A stretch of DNA of 64,000 nucleotides from JAMXLJ01 sp036558745 (GCA_036558745.1 DATBEZ010000097.1:1-64000), one strand, 5' to 3'. Counted from the stretch's first letter, positions 1 to 8,323 are shown. A program made the numbers and translations. The notes: generated by a model not told the origin, from the letters alone.

Positions 1-70
1 CGGCCGGCGTCAGTTCCAGCCCCTCTACGACTGGATCGTCGCCCAACAGCCGGATCTCCTCGACGAATAG
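1..70 (+). CDS. C-terminal end of an unidentified protein (partial)
   Basis: The second frame is open from the window edge to a TAG at 68-70 and encodes about 22 residues ending in DWIVAQQPDLLDE. The gene begins outside the window. Its stop codon lies inside the left arm of a strong hairpin, as expected for a real gene end. The tail is too short to assign a family. It runs convergently towards the SDR gene. Confidence 0.55.
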   Translation, partial: GRRQFQPLYDWIVAQQPDLLDE

Positions 71-92
71 CCCGGCCCCCGCCGGCCGGGCT
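69..92. terminator. Hairpin between convergent genes
   Basis: AGCCCGGCC (69-77) and GGCCGGGCT (84-92) are perfect 9-bp arms around a 6-nt loop. It lies between two convergent stop codons and is symmetric, so it could serve both strands. There is no clear T-tract. Confidence 0.6.
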
Positions 93-99
93 CCCAGCG

Positions 100-1008
100 T
101 CACTTCAAGTGGCGCATGAACTGGCGTGACCACGCGGGAAGATCGGCGGGTACGTCGTAGCCGGACTCGTCGTTGATCGCCGCCCAGTGCTCGGCGACGT
201 CTTCCGGCGTCGGCGTGCCGTCCGGCTGCACGTACCCCAAGGTCGACGCGATGAACAACCGAGCGAACCGACCGAACCCGGCCGTGTAGATCTCGCCGCT
301 CACCGGGCAGTCCTCGTGCGCGAGGAACGCCACCATCGGCGCGACGAGGTCCGGTGACATCTCCGCGGACGGCTCGCCGGCCGCGGCCGCCCCCGCCATG
401 CGCGTCATGGCTCCCGGAGCAATGGCGTTCACCTTGATGCCGAGCGCCGCGCCCGCCGTCGAGAGGCTGCGCGTGAGTCCGATGATGCCCCCCTTGGCGG
501 TCGCGTACGAGGTGTTGTTCGGCAACCCCAGCACGCCGGTCGACGTGGTCATGACGATGCGGCCGTGGCCCTGATCGACCATGTGCGGCCACGCAGCGCG
601 CGTCGTGTTGAACGAGCCGCCGACGTGCACCGCGAGGTGGCGCGCGAGGTTCTCTTCGTCGGCGTCGGGGAAGCCCGCCCACCGGATGATGCCGGCGTTG
701 TTGATCACGACGTCGACGCGGCCGAACTCCGCCACCGCGGCGTCGACCAGCGCCTGCGCGCCCCCGACGGTCGAGACGTCGTTGGTGTCGGCGATCGCGG
801 CGCCGCCCGCGCCGGCAATCTCGCCCGCGACGCTCGCGGCCGGCCCCGCGTCCGCGCCGACACCGTCCATCGAGCCACCGAGGTCGTTGACGACGACCCG
901 CGCGCCCCGCTCCGCGAGCAGGCGCGCGTACGCGTGTCCGATGCCGCGCCCCGCTCCCGTGATGACCGCGACACGTCCCTCGAAGCGGTGCTCGCCTTGC
1001 TCGCTCAG
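100..1008 (-). CDS. SDR-family NAD(P)-dependent oxidoreductase
   Basis: Short-chain dehydrogenase/reductase of about 302 aa. Visible signatures are the nucleotide-binding glycine motif TGAGRGIG near the N-terminus, NNAG, and the Ser...Tyr-x-x-x-Lys active site (the YATAKGG segment). The acidic residue in VVNDLGG resembles NAD-preferring hydroxyacyl-CoA dehydrogenase-type SDRs. It is last in a minus-strand pair behind the amidohydrolase. No ATG, GTG or TTG suits the domain start. The only candidate in the right place is a CTG at 1008, overlapping the upstream TGA as CTGA. The open frame continues to 1194, but that extension is Arg/Pro-rich and lies over the upstream gene. Role inferred: oxidising or reducing an intermediate of the cluster's substrate. 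Confidence 0.85.
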   Translation of the reverse strand: MSEQGEHRFEGRVAVITGAGRGIGHAYARLLAERGARVVVNDLGGSMDGVGADAGPAASVAGEIAGAGGAAIADTNDVSTVGGAQALVDAAVAEFGRVDVVINNAGIIRWAGFPDADEENLARHLAVHVGGSFNTTRAAWPHMVDQGHGRIVMTTSTGVLGLPNNTSYATAKGGIIGLTRSLSTAGAALGIKVNAIAPGAMTRMAGAAAAGEPSAEMSPDLVAPMVAFLAHEDCPVSGEIYTAGFGRFARLFIASTLGYVQPDGTPTPEDVAEHWAAINDESGYDVPADLPAWSRQFMRHLK

Positions 1009-2249
1009 GCCGGCACTCGCGTGTCGTATCCGAGGAGCCGACCGAGGGTGCCGCCGACCATGGCGGCCCGCTCCGCGTCGGGCACGCCCGTGAACAACCG
1101 GCCGAGCAGCTCGCGGCTGCCGCGGAACGTCCCCTCGGCGTGGGGGTAGTCGTTGCCCCACACGATCGAGGACAGCCCCGTCAGGTGACGGCACGCGACC
1201 GCGACCGGATCGTCCTGGAACGAGATGTGGAACTGACGGGCCACGTACTCACTCGGCTTGAGCGGGTACGGCCACTTCTCGTTGAGGCGGAACAGCTGCG
1301 CCATTTGCGGCTGGTCGTCCGCGGGACGGGTGTCGTCCCAGTAGCCGAGCCACCAGTCCGCGTCCTGACCGATGCCCGTCACCCAGCACTTGTCCATGCT
1401 GCCCACCAACGACGCGAGCCAGTGCGCGTTGAACTCGATGAGCGCGAAGTGGAGGTCGGGGTAGCGCTCGGGAACCCCGCCACCGATCAGCTCGCACATC
1501 ACCTGCGAGGGGACGATCGGCGCGTACACGCACTGCGTGATCATGCGCTTCGACGCCGACTTCGCGGTCATCGGCTGGTTCACCTGCGCGGCCGACTCCA
1601 TCACGACCTTGAGTGTCGTCGACGCGGGATCGTCGACCTTCACGCCACCCGTCTGGGTGTGGATGAAGACGTGCACGCCGTTGGCCTGCGCGGCGGCCCA
1701 CACCGGGTCGAAGTCGCGCGAGTAGTACGGCTTCGGCGGGACCGCGGGCAGAAGAACGGCGCGGAACCCCGCAGCTGCGACCCGCTCGATCTCGACGACC
1801 GCGTCGTCGACGTCGGTGATCGGCACGGGCGCGGTCGGCGCGAGGCGCGAGAAGTACGGCGCGAACCGCTCGACGATGTAGTCGTTGTAGACACGCGCGT
1901 GCGCCATCGACAGCTCGTGGTCGTCGGAGTAGAGACCGAACAGCGACAGGTTCGGGTGCATCACCTGCACGTCGACTCCGTCGAGGTCCATGTCCTCGAG
2001 GATCGTCGCGGGGTCGCCCTCGGGCATCCGCCCGCCGGTCTGGCGGTACCGGGAGATCGTCCAGCCCTCGAAGCCCGGCGTGTGGAGGCGCCGGAAGATG
2101 CGCGCGCCGTTCTCGACCAGCGGCTCGATCTCGAAGTCCTCTTCCCACACCGCCCGGTCGCGCAGGTGCTTGGGAAGGCGGGTCGAGAACAGGTCCGTCG
2201 GTTCGAGGACGTGCCCGTCGGCGGAGACCACGAAGTCCTTCGCCGTCAT
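1005..2249 (-). CDS. Amidohydrolase-family (Amidohydro_2) protein
   Basis: A 414-aa metal-dependent hydrolase or decarboxylase of the amidohydrolase 2 (ACMSD-like) superfamily. It has an N-terminal SADGHVLEP motif, a central HIHTQTGG segment and the C-terminal GNDYPHAEG motif typical of the family. Relatives hydrolyse or decarboxylate ring-cleavage products. The ATG at 2249 was chosen because the domain begins at once and a -10 element lies 7 nt upstream; the 33-residue extension in the open frame crosses the operator. It is transcribed with the SDR gene, overlapping it at CTGA. The substrate cannot be told from sequence. Confidence 0.85.
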   Translation of the reverse strand: MTAKDFVVSADGHVLEPTDLFSTRLPKHLRDRAVWEEDFEIEPLVENGARIFRRLHTPGFEGWTISRYRQTGGRMPEGDPATILEDMDLDGVDVQVMHPNLSLFGLYSDDHELSMAHARVYNDYIVERFAPYFSRLAPTAPVPITDVDDAVVEIERVAAAGFRAVLLPAVPPKPYYSRDFDPVWAAAQANGVHVFIHTQTGGVKVDDPASTTLKVVMESAAQVNQPMTAKSASKRMITQCVYAPIVPSQVMCELIGGGVPERYPDLHFALIEFNAHWLASLVGSMDKCWVTGIGQDADWWLGYWDDTRPADDQPQMAQLFRLNEKWPYPLKPSEYVARQFHISFQDDPVAVACRHLTGLSSIVWGNDYPHAEGTFRGSRELLGRLFTGVPDAERAAMVGGTLGRLLGYDTRVPA

Positions 2250-2256
2250 CGCCAAA

Positions 2257-2262
2257 ATGGTA
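2257..2262 (-). promoter_or_regulatory. Leaderless -10 element of the amidohydrolase gene
   Basis: On the minus strand TACCAT (TANNNT) lies 7 nt before the ATG at 2249, the actinobacterial arrangement that puts the first transcribed base on the start codon. It abuts the operator dyad at 2261-2280, so a bound repressor would block it. Confidence 0.55.
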
Positions 2263-2280
2263 GACCAACCGGTCGGTACA
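2261..2280. promoter_or_regulatory. Operator-like dyad, copy 1
   Basis: TAGACCAACCGGTCGGTACA is an imperfect inverted repeat centred on CCGG, with TetR-operator dimensions. It lies between the divergent amidohydrolase and cyclase genes. A copy identical at 19 of 20 positions occurs, inverted, at 5420-5439. No regulator gene of the cluster is visible; it may lie left of the window. Confidence 0.7.
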
Positions 2281-2308
2281 GAACAATGCCCGGAGAGGAG
2301 ACCGAGCC

Positions 2309-3367
2309 GTGGCAAAGAGATGGACGCAGCGCCCGCCCGGCTCGACATGGGGCGACTGGGGCGACGACGACGAGCTCGGTCGCATCAACCTGCTCACCCC
2401 CGAGAAGGTGCTCCAGGGCGTGCGCGAGGTGCGGACCGGGATCACGTTCTGCCTCAGCCTTCCCCTCGACTATCCGGGTGGCACCGCGCTCAACCAGCGC
2501 CGCCACCCGCCGGTGATCGCACCGACCGAGGACATGGACGGCACCCCCGCAACCTTCTACAACGTGCACCAGAGCGGGATGGAGAAGTGGGGGCACCCGA
2601 AGTACGTCGACGTGTGGGTGGACGACGTCGTCACGCTCGCGCTGCAGTACTCGACGCAGTGGGACTCGCTCGCGCATGCGGGCGCGGAGTTCGACGCGGA
2701 CGGCGACGGCGTCGAGGAAGGCGTCTTCTACAACGGCTACCGCGCGGGCGTGGATCTGGTCGGGCCACAGCCGGACGCGCGCGGCGACGGCAGCGGCCAC
2801 CGGTCGTTCGCGCACCATCTCGGCCTCGAGCACATGGCGTTCCACGGCGTGCAGGGACGCGGCGTGCTCGTCGACCTCGCGCACCACCTCGGTCACGACT
2901 GGCGCGGCGTCGACCGCCAGACGCTCGAGGAGATCATGGCGGCCGACGAGGTCGTCGTGGAGCCGGGCGACATGCTCCTCCTGCACACGGGGTTCGCGAC
3001 CAAGGTGCTCGAATGGAACCGCGACCCCGACCCCGTGCAGATTCACGCCATGTGCACCTACCTCGACGCGCGCGATCCGTCGCTGCTCGAGTGGATCGCC
3101 GAGTCGCAGATCTCCGCGCTCGTGGCCGACAACTACGCGGTCGAAGGGCTCGTCGGGCGCGATCGCGACGAGGGCCGCCATTCGCTGCTACCAATCCACC
3201 ACCTGTGCCTGTTCCGGCTCGGCGTCCCCCTCGGGGAGATGTGGTACCTGCACGAGCTCGCATCGTGGTTGCGCGAGCACGACCGCAGCCGCTTCCTGCT
3301 CACCGCACCCCCGTTGCGCCTCCCGGGTATCGTCGGCTCCCCGCTGACCCCGGTCGCTACCGTCTGA
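2309..3367 (+). CDS. Cyclase-family (kynurenine formamidase-like) hydrolase
   Basis: A 352-aa member of the putative cyclase family (PF04199), metal-dependent hydrolases related to kynurenine formamidase. The STQWDSLAHAG segment around residue 115 corresponds to the family's metal-site region, and the LLLHTGFA strand occurs in its second half. The protein is longer than minimal formamidases but matches the long bacterial subgroup seen in catabolic clusters. The start is GTG at 2309, preceded by the purine-rich GGAGAGGAG at 2292-2300. It diverges from the amidohydrolase across operator copy 1 and is followed by the VOC gene after 37 nt. Likely role, inferred: hydrolytic opening of a lactone or cyclic amide. 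Confidence 0.82.
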   Translation: MAKRWTQRPPGSTWGDWGDDDELGRINLLTPEKVLQGVREVRTGITFCLSLPLDYPGGTALNQRRHPPVIAPTEDMDGTPATFYNVHQSGMEKWGHPKYVDVWVDDVVTLALQYSTQWDSLAHAGAEFDADGDGVEEGVFYNGYRAGVDLVGPQPDARGDGSGHRSFAHHLGLEHMAFHGVQGRGVLVDLAHHLGHDWRGVDRQTLEEIMAADEVVVEPGDMLLLHTGFATKVLEWNRDPDPVQIHAMCTYLDARDPSLLEWIAESQISALVADNYAVEGLVGRDRDEGRHSLLPIHHLCLFRLGVPLGEMWYLHELASWLREHDRSRFLLTAPPLRLPGIVGSPLTPVATV

Positions 3368-3404
3368 TCGAAACCGTCCGATCGGATCCCATCGGGACGA
3401 GCCG

Positions 3405-3803
3405 ATGAACCTGTGCCAGGTGAACCTCTTCGTGGAGGACTTCGCCACGATGTCGTCGTTCTACCGGGACGCGCTCGGGTTCGAGACGGCGGACATCGAT
3501 CCCGGGCCACCGTGCCTGCCCGGCGTGAACTGGGCGTCGTTGCGGACCGGCAACCTCACCGTCGAGCTGTTCGACGCACAGACGTTCTGGGACACGCGCC
3601 TGTTGCACGGCGCCAACCGCGACGCGGTTCAGCTGTGCTTCCTCGTCGACAACGTCGAGCGCGAACAGGCACGCCTCGTCGCACACGGCGTCGACTGCGA
3701 TCCCGTCGTCACCGAACCATGGGGCTCGTACGCTTCGTTCCGCGATCCGGAGGGGAACTGGCTCCAGGTCTACGAGGTGCGTGACAGCCGGAACGCCTTG
3801 TAG
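3405..3803 (+). CDS. VOC-family (glyoxalase/dioxygenase fold) protein
   Basis: A 132-aa vicinal-oxygen-chelate protein. It has paired beta-alpha-beta-beta-beta modules, begins VNLFVEDFATMSSFYRDALGF and ends with the conserved FRDPEGNWLQVYE strand, whose Glu is a usual metal ligand. Single-module VOC proteins work as dimers as isomerases, epimerases or dioxygenases. Its last 34 nt overlap, tail to tail, the end of the monooxygenase gene on the other strand. It probably shares a transcript with the cyclase gene. The substrate is unknown. Confidence 0.82.
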   Translation: MNLCQVNLFVEDFATMSSFYRDALGFETADIDPGPPCLPGVNWASLRTGNLTVELFDAQTFWDTRLLHGANRDAVQLCFLVDNVEREQARLVAHGVDCDPVVTEPWGSYASFRDPEGNWLQVYEVRDSRNAL

Positions 3804-5398
3804 TCGCTCTCGACGACCTCGGCGATCATCGAGAAGAGCTTGGGGCGGCCGGCCGCGTTCAACAGGTACTTGCGCGGCTTCCCGGGGATGTTGCTGCCGA
3901 AGTAGTAGCTGCTCTCGCCGAACGACGGCGGCTTCTTCGCCACGCGGTCGACCATGTCGGTCCACTTCTCCTCCGCGGCGGGATCGACTTCGATCGTGTC
4001 GTAGCCGTGGTCGCGCACGTACACCAGCGTGTCGGTCACGAAGTCGACCTGGTCGCCGTTGTAGCGCGGGTTGTTGCCCGCGGCCGCGTGCGGCCCGCCC
4101 GGGAAGAAGAAGTTGGGAAAGCCCGCGGTCTGCACACCGAGGAACGTCTTCGGGCCATCGGCCCAGTACTCCACGAGCGCGAGCCCGTCGCGCCCGCGGA
4201 CGCCCATGCGCGTGAGCGCGCCGGTGCCGAAGTCGAAGCCGGTCGCCCACACGATCATGTCGAGCTCGCGCCGACCGTCCGTCGTCTCGATCCCGTCCGC
4301 GGTGACGCGCACGATCGGCGTCGCCCGGAGATCGACGAGCGAGACGTTCGGCTGGTTGAACGCCTCGAAGTACCCGCTCACGAACGGAGGCCGGTGCTCG
4401 CCGAAGCGGTGACCCTTGGGGATCAGCTTCTCCGCGGTCTCGGGATCCTTCACGATGCCGCGGATCTTCTCGGCGATGAAGTCGCACCACTCCGCGTTCG
4501 CGGCCGGGTCGAACATCAAGTCGGTGTAGTTGCTCGTGAGCTTCGAGAAGCCGGGGCTGCTCCACATCTTCTCGTAGAAGGCCGCGCGCGCGTCCTTCGA
4601 GTCGTCGAAGGTGCCACGGTCGTGGGCCTGATGGAGGAAGCCGTGCGGCGACGTGTTGAGGGTCTGGCACATCGCGTCGAAGTCGTTCCGCAGGCGCGCC
4701 TGCTCGTCGGGCGTGATCGGCGCGTTGTTGAGCGGCGTGCACCAATTCGCGCTGCGCTGGTAGACGGTGAGCGACGCGGCCTGACTCGCGATGACCGGGA
4801 TCAGCTGGACACCACTCGACCCCGTCCCGATGACAGCGACGCGCTTGCCGGCGAAGTCGACCGGCGTCTCGGGCCAGAGGCCGGTGTGGTACGTCTCGGC
4901 GCGGAAGTCGTCGCGCCCCGCCACGTCGGGGAAGTACGGCACCGACAGCACACCGGTCGCGGCGACGAGGAACTGCGCCCGGAACCGGGACCCGTCGTCG
5001 GTCGTGACGTTCCACCGACCCGCGGCCTCGTCGTACACCGCGGAGGTGACCCGCGCGTCGAACCGGATGTGGCGGCGCAGGTCGAAGCGGTCGACGACGT
5101 GGTTGAGGTAGCGCTCGGTCTCCGGCTGCTCCGCGAAGTGCTCCCGCCACTCCCACTCCTCGAAGAGCTCGCGGGAGAAGAGGTAGCCGTACGTGTAGCT
5201 CTCGGAGTCGAAGCGTGCGCCCGGGTAGCGGTTCCAGTACCAGGTGCCCCCGACGCCGCCGCCGGCCTCGAGCAGCTGGACCGAGAACCCCGCCTCGCGC
5301 GCGCGATACAGCTGGTAAATGCCGGTGATGCCCGCGCCGACCACGAGCACGTCGACATGCTGATGGCCGGCCGCGCCGGCGGGTTCGGAGGAGGTCAT
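3770..5398 (-). CDS. Flavin monooxygenase, Baeyer-Villiger type
   Basis: A 542-aa FAD/NADPH monooxygenase. It has an N-terminal FAD motif GAGITG (21-26) and a second Rossmann motif GTGSSG (191-196). Between them FRAETYHTGLW (165-175) matches the Baeyer-Villiger fingerprint FxGxxxHxxxW except for Ala in place of the Gly. Length and layout fit cyclohexanone monooxygenase-like enzymes, which insert oxygen next to a ketone to give a lactone or ester. The start is ATG 5398 with GGAG 6 nt upstream. It diverges from the Rieske gene across operator copy 2. A lactone product would suit hydrolysis by the cyclase-family or amidohydrolase enzyme (inference). Confidence 0.88.
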   Translation of the reverse strand: MTSSEPAGAAGHQHVDVLVVGAGITGIYQLYRAREAGFSVQLLEAGGGVGGTWYWNRYPGARFDSESYTYGYLFSRELFEEWEWREHFAEQPETERYLNHVVDRFDLRRHIRFDARVTSAVYDEAAGRWNVTTDDGSRFRAQFLVAATGVLSVPYFPDVAGRDDFRAETYHTGLWPETPVDFAGKRVAVIGTGSSGVQLIPVIASQAASLTVYQRSANWCTPLNNAPITPDEQARLRNDFDAMCQTLNTSPHGFLHQAHDRGTFDDSKDARAAFYEKMWSSPGFSKLTSNYTDLMFDPAANAEWCDFIAEKIRGIVKDPETAEKLIPKGHRFGEHRPPFVSGYFEAFNQPNVSLVDLRATPIVRVTADGIETTDGRRELDMIVWATGFDFGTGALTRMGVRGRDGLALVEYWADGPKTFLGVQTAGFPNFFFPGGPHAAAGNNPRYNGDQVDFVTDTLVYVRDHGYDTIEVDPAAEEKWTDMVDRVAKKPPSFGESSYYFGSNIPGKPRKYLLNAAGRPKLFSMIAEVVESDYKAFRLSRTS

Positions 5399-5419
5399 GG
5401 GTCTCCGGCAGCGCGATTT

Positions 5420-5439
5420 TGTACCGACCGGTTAGTCTA
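5420..5439. promoter_or_regulatory. Operator-like dyad, copy 2
   Basis: The reverse complement reads TAGACTAACCGGTCGGTACA and differs from copy 1 at one base. It sits between the divergent monooxygenase and Rieske genes. A plus-strand TANNNT, TAGTCT at 5433-5438, lies within it and could be the -10 of the Rieske gene, so binding there would repress. This ties both divergent pairs to one regulator. Confidence 0.7.
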
Positions 5440-5478
5440 ACGAGCGGGCGTCGGGCGCCGCGGTGAAGGGGGTCGCGT

Positions 5479-6843
5479 GTGACGATCGCGGATCGGAAGT
5501 GGTCGGCGCTCCCGGTGCCCTACGCGATGGAGCTCCCCGACCGCGTGCCGAAGGAGCGCTACTTCGACCCCGACTTCTACGGGTTGGAGGCCGAGCTGCT
5601 CTGGCCCCGGGTCTGGCAGATGGCATGCCGGCTCGAGGAGATCCCGGCGCCGCGCGACTTCGTCGAGTACGAGTTCCTCGACCAGTCGGTCGTCGTACTG
5701 CGGACCGACGACATGGGCGTCGTGGCGTTCCAGAACGCGTGCCGCCATCGCGGCGTCAAGGTCGTGGAGGGTCGCGGCACGTGCGAGCGCGGGTTCGTCT
5801 GCCCGTTCCACGGCTGGTGCTACGGGTTCGACGGCACGAACTCGTTCGTGCCGCGCGCGAAGACGTTCACCGAGCACAACCTAGAGCCCGGCGACATCGA
5901 CCTCGTCCCCGTGCGCTGCGAGACGTGGGGCGGCTGCGCCTGGATCAACCTCGACCCGGGCGCGACACCGTTGCGCGACTGCCTCGAGCCCGCGGCGACC
6001 ACACTCGACGCCTGGAAGGTCGAGTCACTGCGGACCGAGTGGTGGTACGCGGCGCGTGTGCCGGTGAACTGGAAGCTCGCGGTCGAGGCGTTCGTCGAGA
6101 GCTACCACGTGGTCCAGACGCATCCTCAGCTCGTGATCCCGACGCGCTACGGCCGGCGCGACGGAGCTTCGTTCGATCCGCGCGCGTTCGTCGACGCCGA
6201 CATCCAGTACCTGCGGACCATGAGCGAGGGGATGGCCGGCATGGTGCACGCGAACGACGTGCGCGTCGCCGAAGGCCTGCGCGGCATCGAGCTCCCGGCC
6301 GACCCCGAGCTCGCGACGCAGACGTGGAACCGGACGCTCAACGACGCGGTCACCGCCTGGCATCGCGACCGCGGCGCCGACATGCCGGACCTCAACGAGC
6401 TCGACGCGCAGGGCGTCAACCTTGAGTTCTTCCAGTGCTTCCCCCACTACTTCGTGCTGCCGATGTACAGCAGCGCGTCGTCGTACCGCTTCCGTCCCCT
6501 CGGCCCGGAGGAGACGCTCATGGAGATCTGGTCGCTCACCCGGTTCCCGGAAGGGAGCGAGCGAGCGAAACCGACTCCACCCGAGGTGTGGGAGTGCGAC
6601 GACCCGCGCTGGCCACCGATCCCGACACAGGACTTCTCGAACATCCCGAGGCAGCAGCGGGGTCTGCACGCGAAGGGATTCGAGTACATGCGGCTCTCGG
6701 CGGCGCTCGAAGGCCACATCTCGAACCTCCAACGGACGGTCGACGGGTTCCTCGCCGGCCTGCCCCACGACGCGTTGCTCCCCGCGCTGCACGCGGTGAA
6801 CGTGTATCCCTTCGATCGCGCGATCGCGGACCTGGGATTCTGA
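5479..6843 (+). CDS. Rieske non-heme iron oxygenase, large subunit
   Basis: A 454-aa aromatic-ring-hydroxylating oxygenase alpha subunit. The [2Fe-2S] Rieske ligands are C88-x-H90 and C108-x2-H111 (CPFHGW). The catalytic mononuclear-iron region carries ESYHVVQTHP, giving H210 and H215. No beta subunit, ferredoxin or reductase is adjacent, so electrons must come from elsewhere. The start is GTG 5479, 9 nt after the AAGGGGG at 5464-5470. A SnoaL-like gene follows after 4 nt and is too unlike known beta subunits to be called one with confidence. Likely role: the initial hydroxylation or demethylation of the cluster's substrate. Confidence 0.9.
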   Translation: MTIADRKWSALPVPYAMELPDRVPKERYFDPDFYGLEAELLWPRVWQMACRLEEIPAPRDFVEYEFLDQSVVVLRTDDMGVVAFQNACRHRGVKVVEGRGTCERGFVCPFHGWCYGFDGTNSFVPRAKTFTEHNLEPGDIDLVPVRCETWGGCAWINLDPGATPLRDCLEPAATTLDAWKVESLRTEWWYAARVPVNWKLAVEAFVESYHVVQTHPQLVIPTRYGRRDGASFDPRAFVDADIQYLRTMSEGMAGMVHANDVRVAEGLRGIELPADPELATQTWNRTLNDAVTAWHRDRGADMPDLNELDAQGVNLEFFQCFPHYFVLPMYSSASSYRFRPLGPEETLMEIWSLTRFPEGSERAKPTPPEVWECDDPRWPPIPTQDFSNIPRQQRGLHAKGFEYMRLSAALEGHISNLQRTVDGFLAGLPHDALLPALHAVNVYPFDRAIADLGF

Positions 6844-6847
6844 GATC

Positions 6848-7237
6848 GTGCAATTCGCCGACGTCGCCGAAGGAATTCGCGCCTCGATCGCCGCGTACAC
6901 CCAGGCGCTCGACGACGGCCGCACCGACGACGTCGTGGCGACGTTCTGTCCCGACGGCGGCGTCGACATCCCGGGCCTCGGCACACACGAGGGTCATGAC
7001 GCGCTGCGCGCCGCGTACGCGCGCGTCGCGCCGAGACGGCCGCAGCGTCACCTCGTCGTGAACACGCTCGTCACGAACTGGAACGAGCGCGAGGCCGCCG
7101 CGGTCAGCGACGTCGTGTTCCTGCTGAAGCGCGACGACGGCTGGTCGGTCCAGCTCGTCGGCCGCTACCGCGACACGCTCCACCACGACGGCGGCACGTG
7201 GCGCTTCCACCGCCGGACGGCCGAGTTCGCGCCGTAG
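6848..7237 (+). CDS. SnoaL/NTF2-like protein
   Basis: A 129-aa single-domain alpha+beta barrel of the SnoaL-like (nuclear transport factor 2) superfamily: an N-terminal helix, LDDGRTDDVVATFCPDGGVDIPG, then strands ending WRFHRRTAEFAP. The GTG start lies 4 nt behind the Rieske stop, so the two are almost surely co-transcribed. Ring-hydroxylating oxygenase beta subunits share this fold, so it could be a divergent beta subunit; an isomerase or hydrolase accessory is equally possible. Confidence 0.75.
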   Translation: MQFADVAEGIRASIAAYTQALDDGRTDDVVATFCPDGGVDIPGLGTHEGHDALRAAYARVAPRRPQRHLVVNTLVTNWNEREAAAVSDVVFLLKRDDGWSVQLVGRYRDTLHHDGGTWRFHRRTAEFAP

Positions 7238-7240
7238 CCG

Positions 7241-8323
7241 TCAGTCGTCGCTCCGGTCGTCTCGGTCACCTCGTTCGCCCGCGTGCGGCGAGTGCGTGTG
7301 CGGGATTCGCTGCTCGGAGAAGAACTGGAAGATGAGCGTGGTCGCGTCGATCTCGGTGGTCGCGTGGCCGAACTGGCCCTCGAACCCCGGTACCGGCTTG
7401 CCGGGCCACGCGTGGCCGCCGCCGTCGATGATGTAGAGGACCGTGTCGGCCTTGCAGTGCTGCCAGGTGCGCCGTCGCACCTCGGGCGCGATGCGGACCT
7501 CGACGGGCACCGGATCGCAGCGGTTGTGCCGGGCCCACGTCTGCATGGCCGCGTCGACGCCGTGGAAGGTGGGCAGGCCCGGCGGGACGTTGCCCTTCCA
7601 GAAGTCGATGTCGGCGATGCGTATCGAGTTGAGGCCACCGCCGTCGTAGGTGACGATCGGGTCGGCGGTGCCGTGGAACGCGATCACCGGCACCGGCCGG
7701 CCGTGGCACAGGTCGTAGAACTCGACGCCGGCAACCGGCGCGACCGCGGTGATGCGTGACGAAAGCCGGCACGCGAGGAGCGACGACATCTGCGCGCCGT
7801 TCGACATCCCGGTCGAGTACACCCGGCTCGTGTCGACGCAGAGCCGCGCTTCGAGGAGATCGAGCAGGTCGTTGAAGAACGTCAGGTCGTAGTTGTCGGG
7901 CGCCGGTGCCGCGAGCCAGAACGGCGTGGTGCCGTCGAGGCGTCCCGACGGCGCGACGCCGATGAACGGGTAACGCTTCTCCATGTCGGCGAAGCCGATC
8001 ATCGGCGCGACGAACTCGTAGCTGACCGTGAGCGCGTGGAGGCCGAGCACGACGGGGAACGGCTTCTTCCCGTCGTAGCCGACCGGGATCGTGAGCTGGA
8101 AGTGGCGCAGAACGCCGTCCGAGACCAGGGTCTGCTCGGACACACCCGCGGGCGGCGGCGCCTTGCCACAACCGGCCGACCGGGCAACGTGTCGATCGTG
8201 GTGTTCGTCGTGGTCGTGATGCCCCTCGGATGCGCCCGCCACCGACGTGGCGCCGAGCGCGCACGCGAGCACGACGACGGCGACGACGATCAGCCGCCAC
8301 GGACGCGCCGCGTGCGCCGTCAT
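7241..8323 (-). CDS. Secreted PHB depolymerase-like esterase (LpqC family)
   Basis: A 360-aa alpha/beta-hydrolase of the polyhydroxybutyrate depolymerase/feruloyl esterase (CE1-like) group. An N-terminal signal segment (about 10-31) is followed by a His/Asp-rich linker. The nucleophile is S174 in TGMSNG, and a late GGGHAWPG supplies the catalytic His; AFHGTADPIV contains the likely acid. The start at 8323 overlaps the upstream propeller gene as ATGA, so the two are translationally coupled. The open frame extends far upstream, but only over that gene. Probable role: extracellular hydrolysis of polyester or hydroxycinnamate esters. Confidence 0.85.
   Translation of the reverse strand: MTAHAARPWRLIVVAVVVLACALGATSVAGASEGHHDHDEHHDRHVARSAGCGKAPPPAGVSEQTLVSDGVLRHFQLTIPVGYDGKKPFPVVLGLHALTVSYEFVAPMIGFADMEKRYPFIGVAPSGRLDGTTPFWLAAPAPDNYDLTFFNDLLDLLEARLCVDTSRVYSTGMSNGAQMSSLLACRLSSRITAVAPVAGVEFYDLCHGRPVPVIAFHGTADPIVTYDGGGLNSIRIADIDFWKGNVPPGLPTFHGVDAAMQTWARHNRCDPVPVEVRIAPEVRRRTWQHCKADTVLYIIDGGGHAWPGKPVPGFEGQFGHATTEIDATTLIFQFFSEQRIPHTHSPHAGERGDRDDRSDD

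Noticed and set aside
6848..7237. Calling the SnoaL-like gene the Rieske beta subunit
   Set aside because: The fold and position fit, but I see no beta-subunit-specific motif, so the broader family name was kept.
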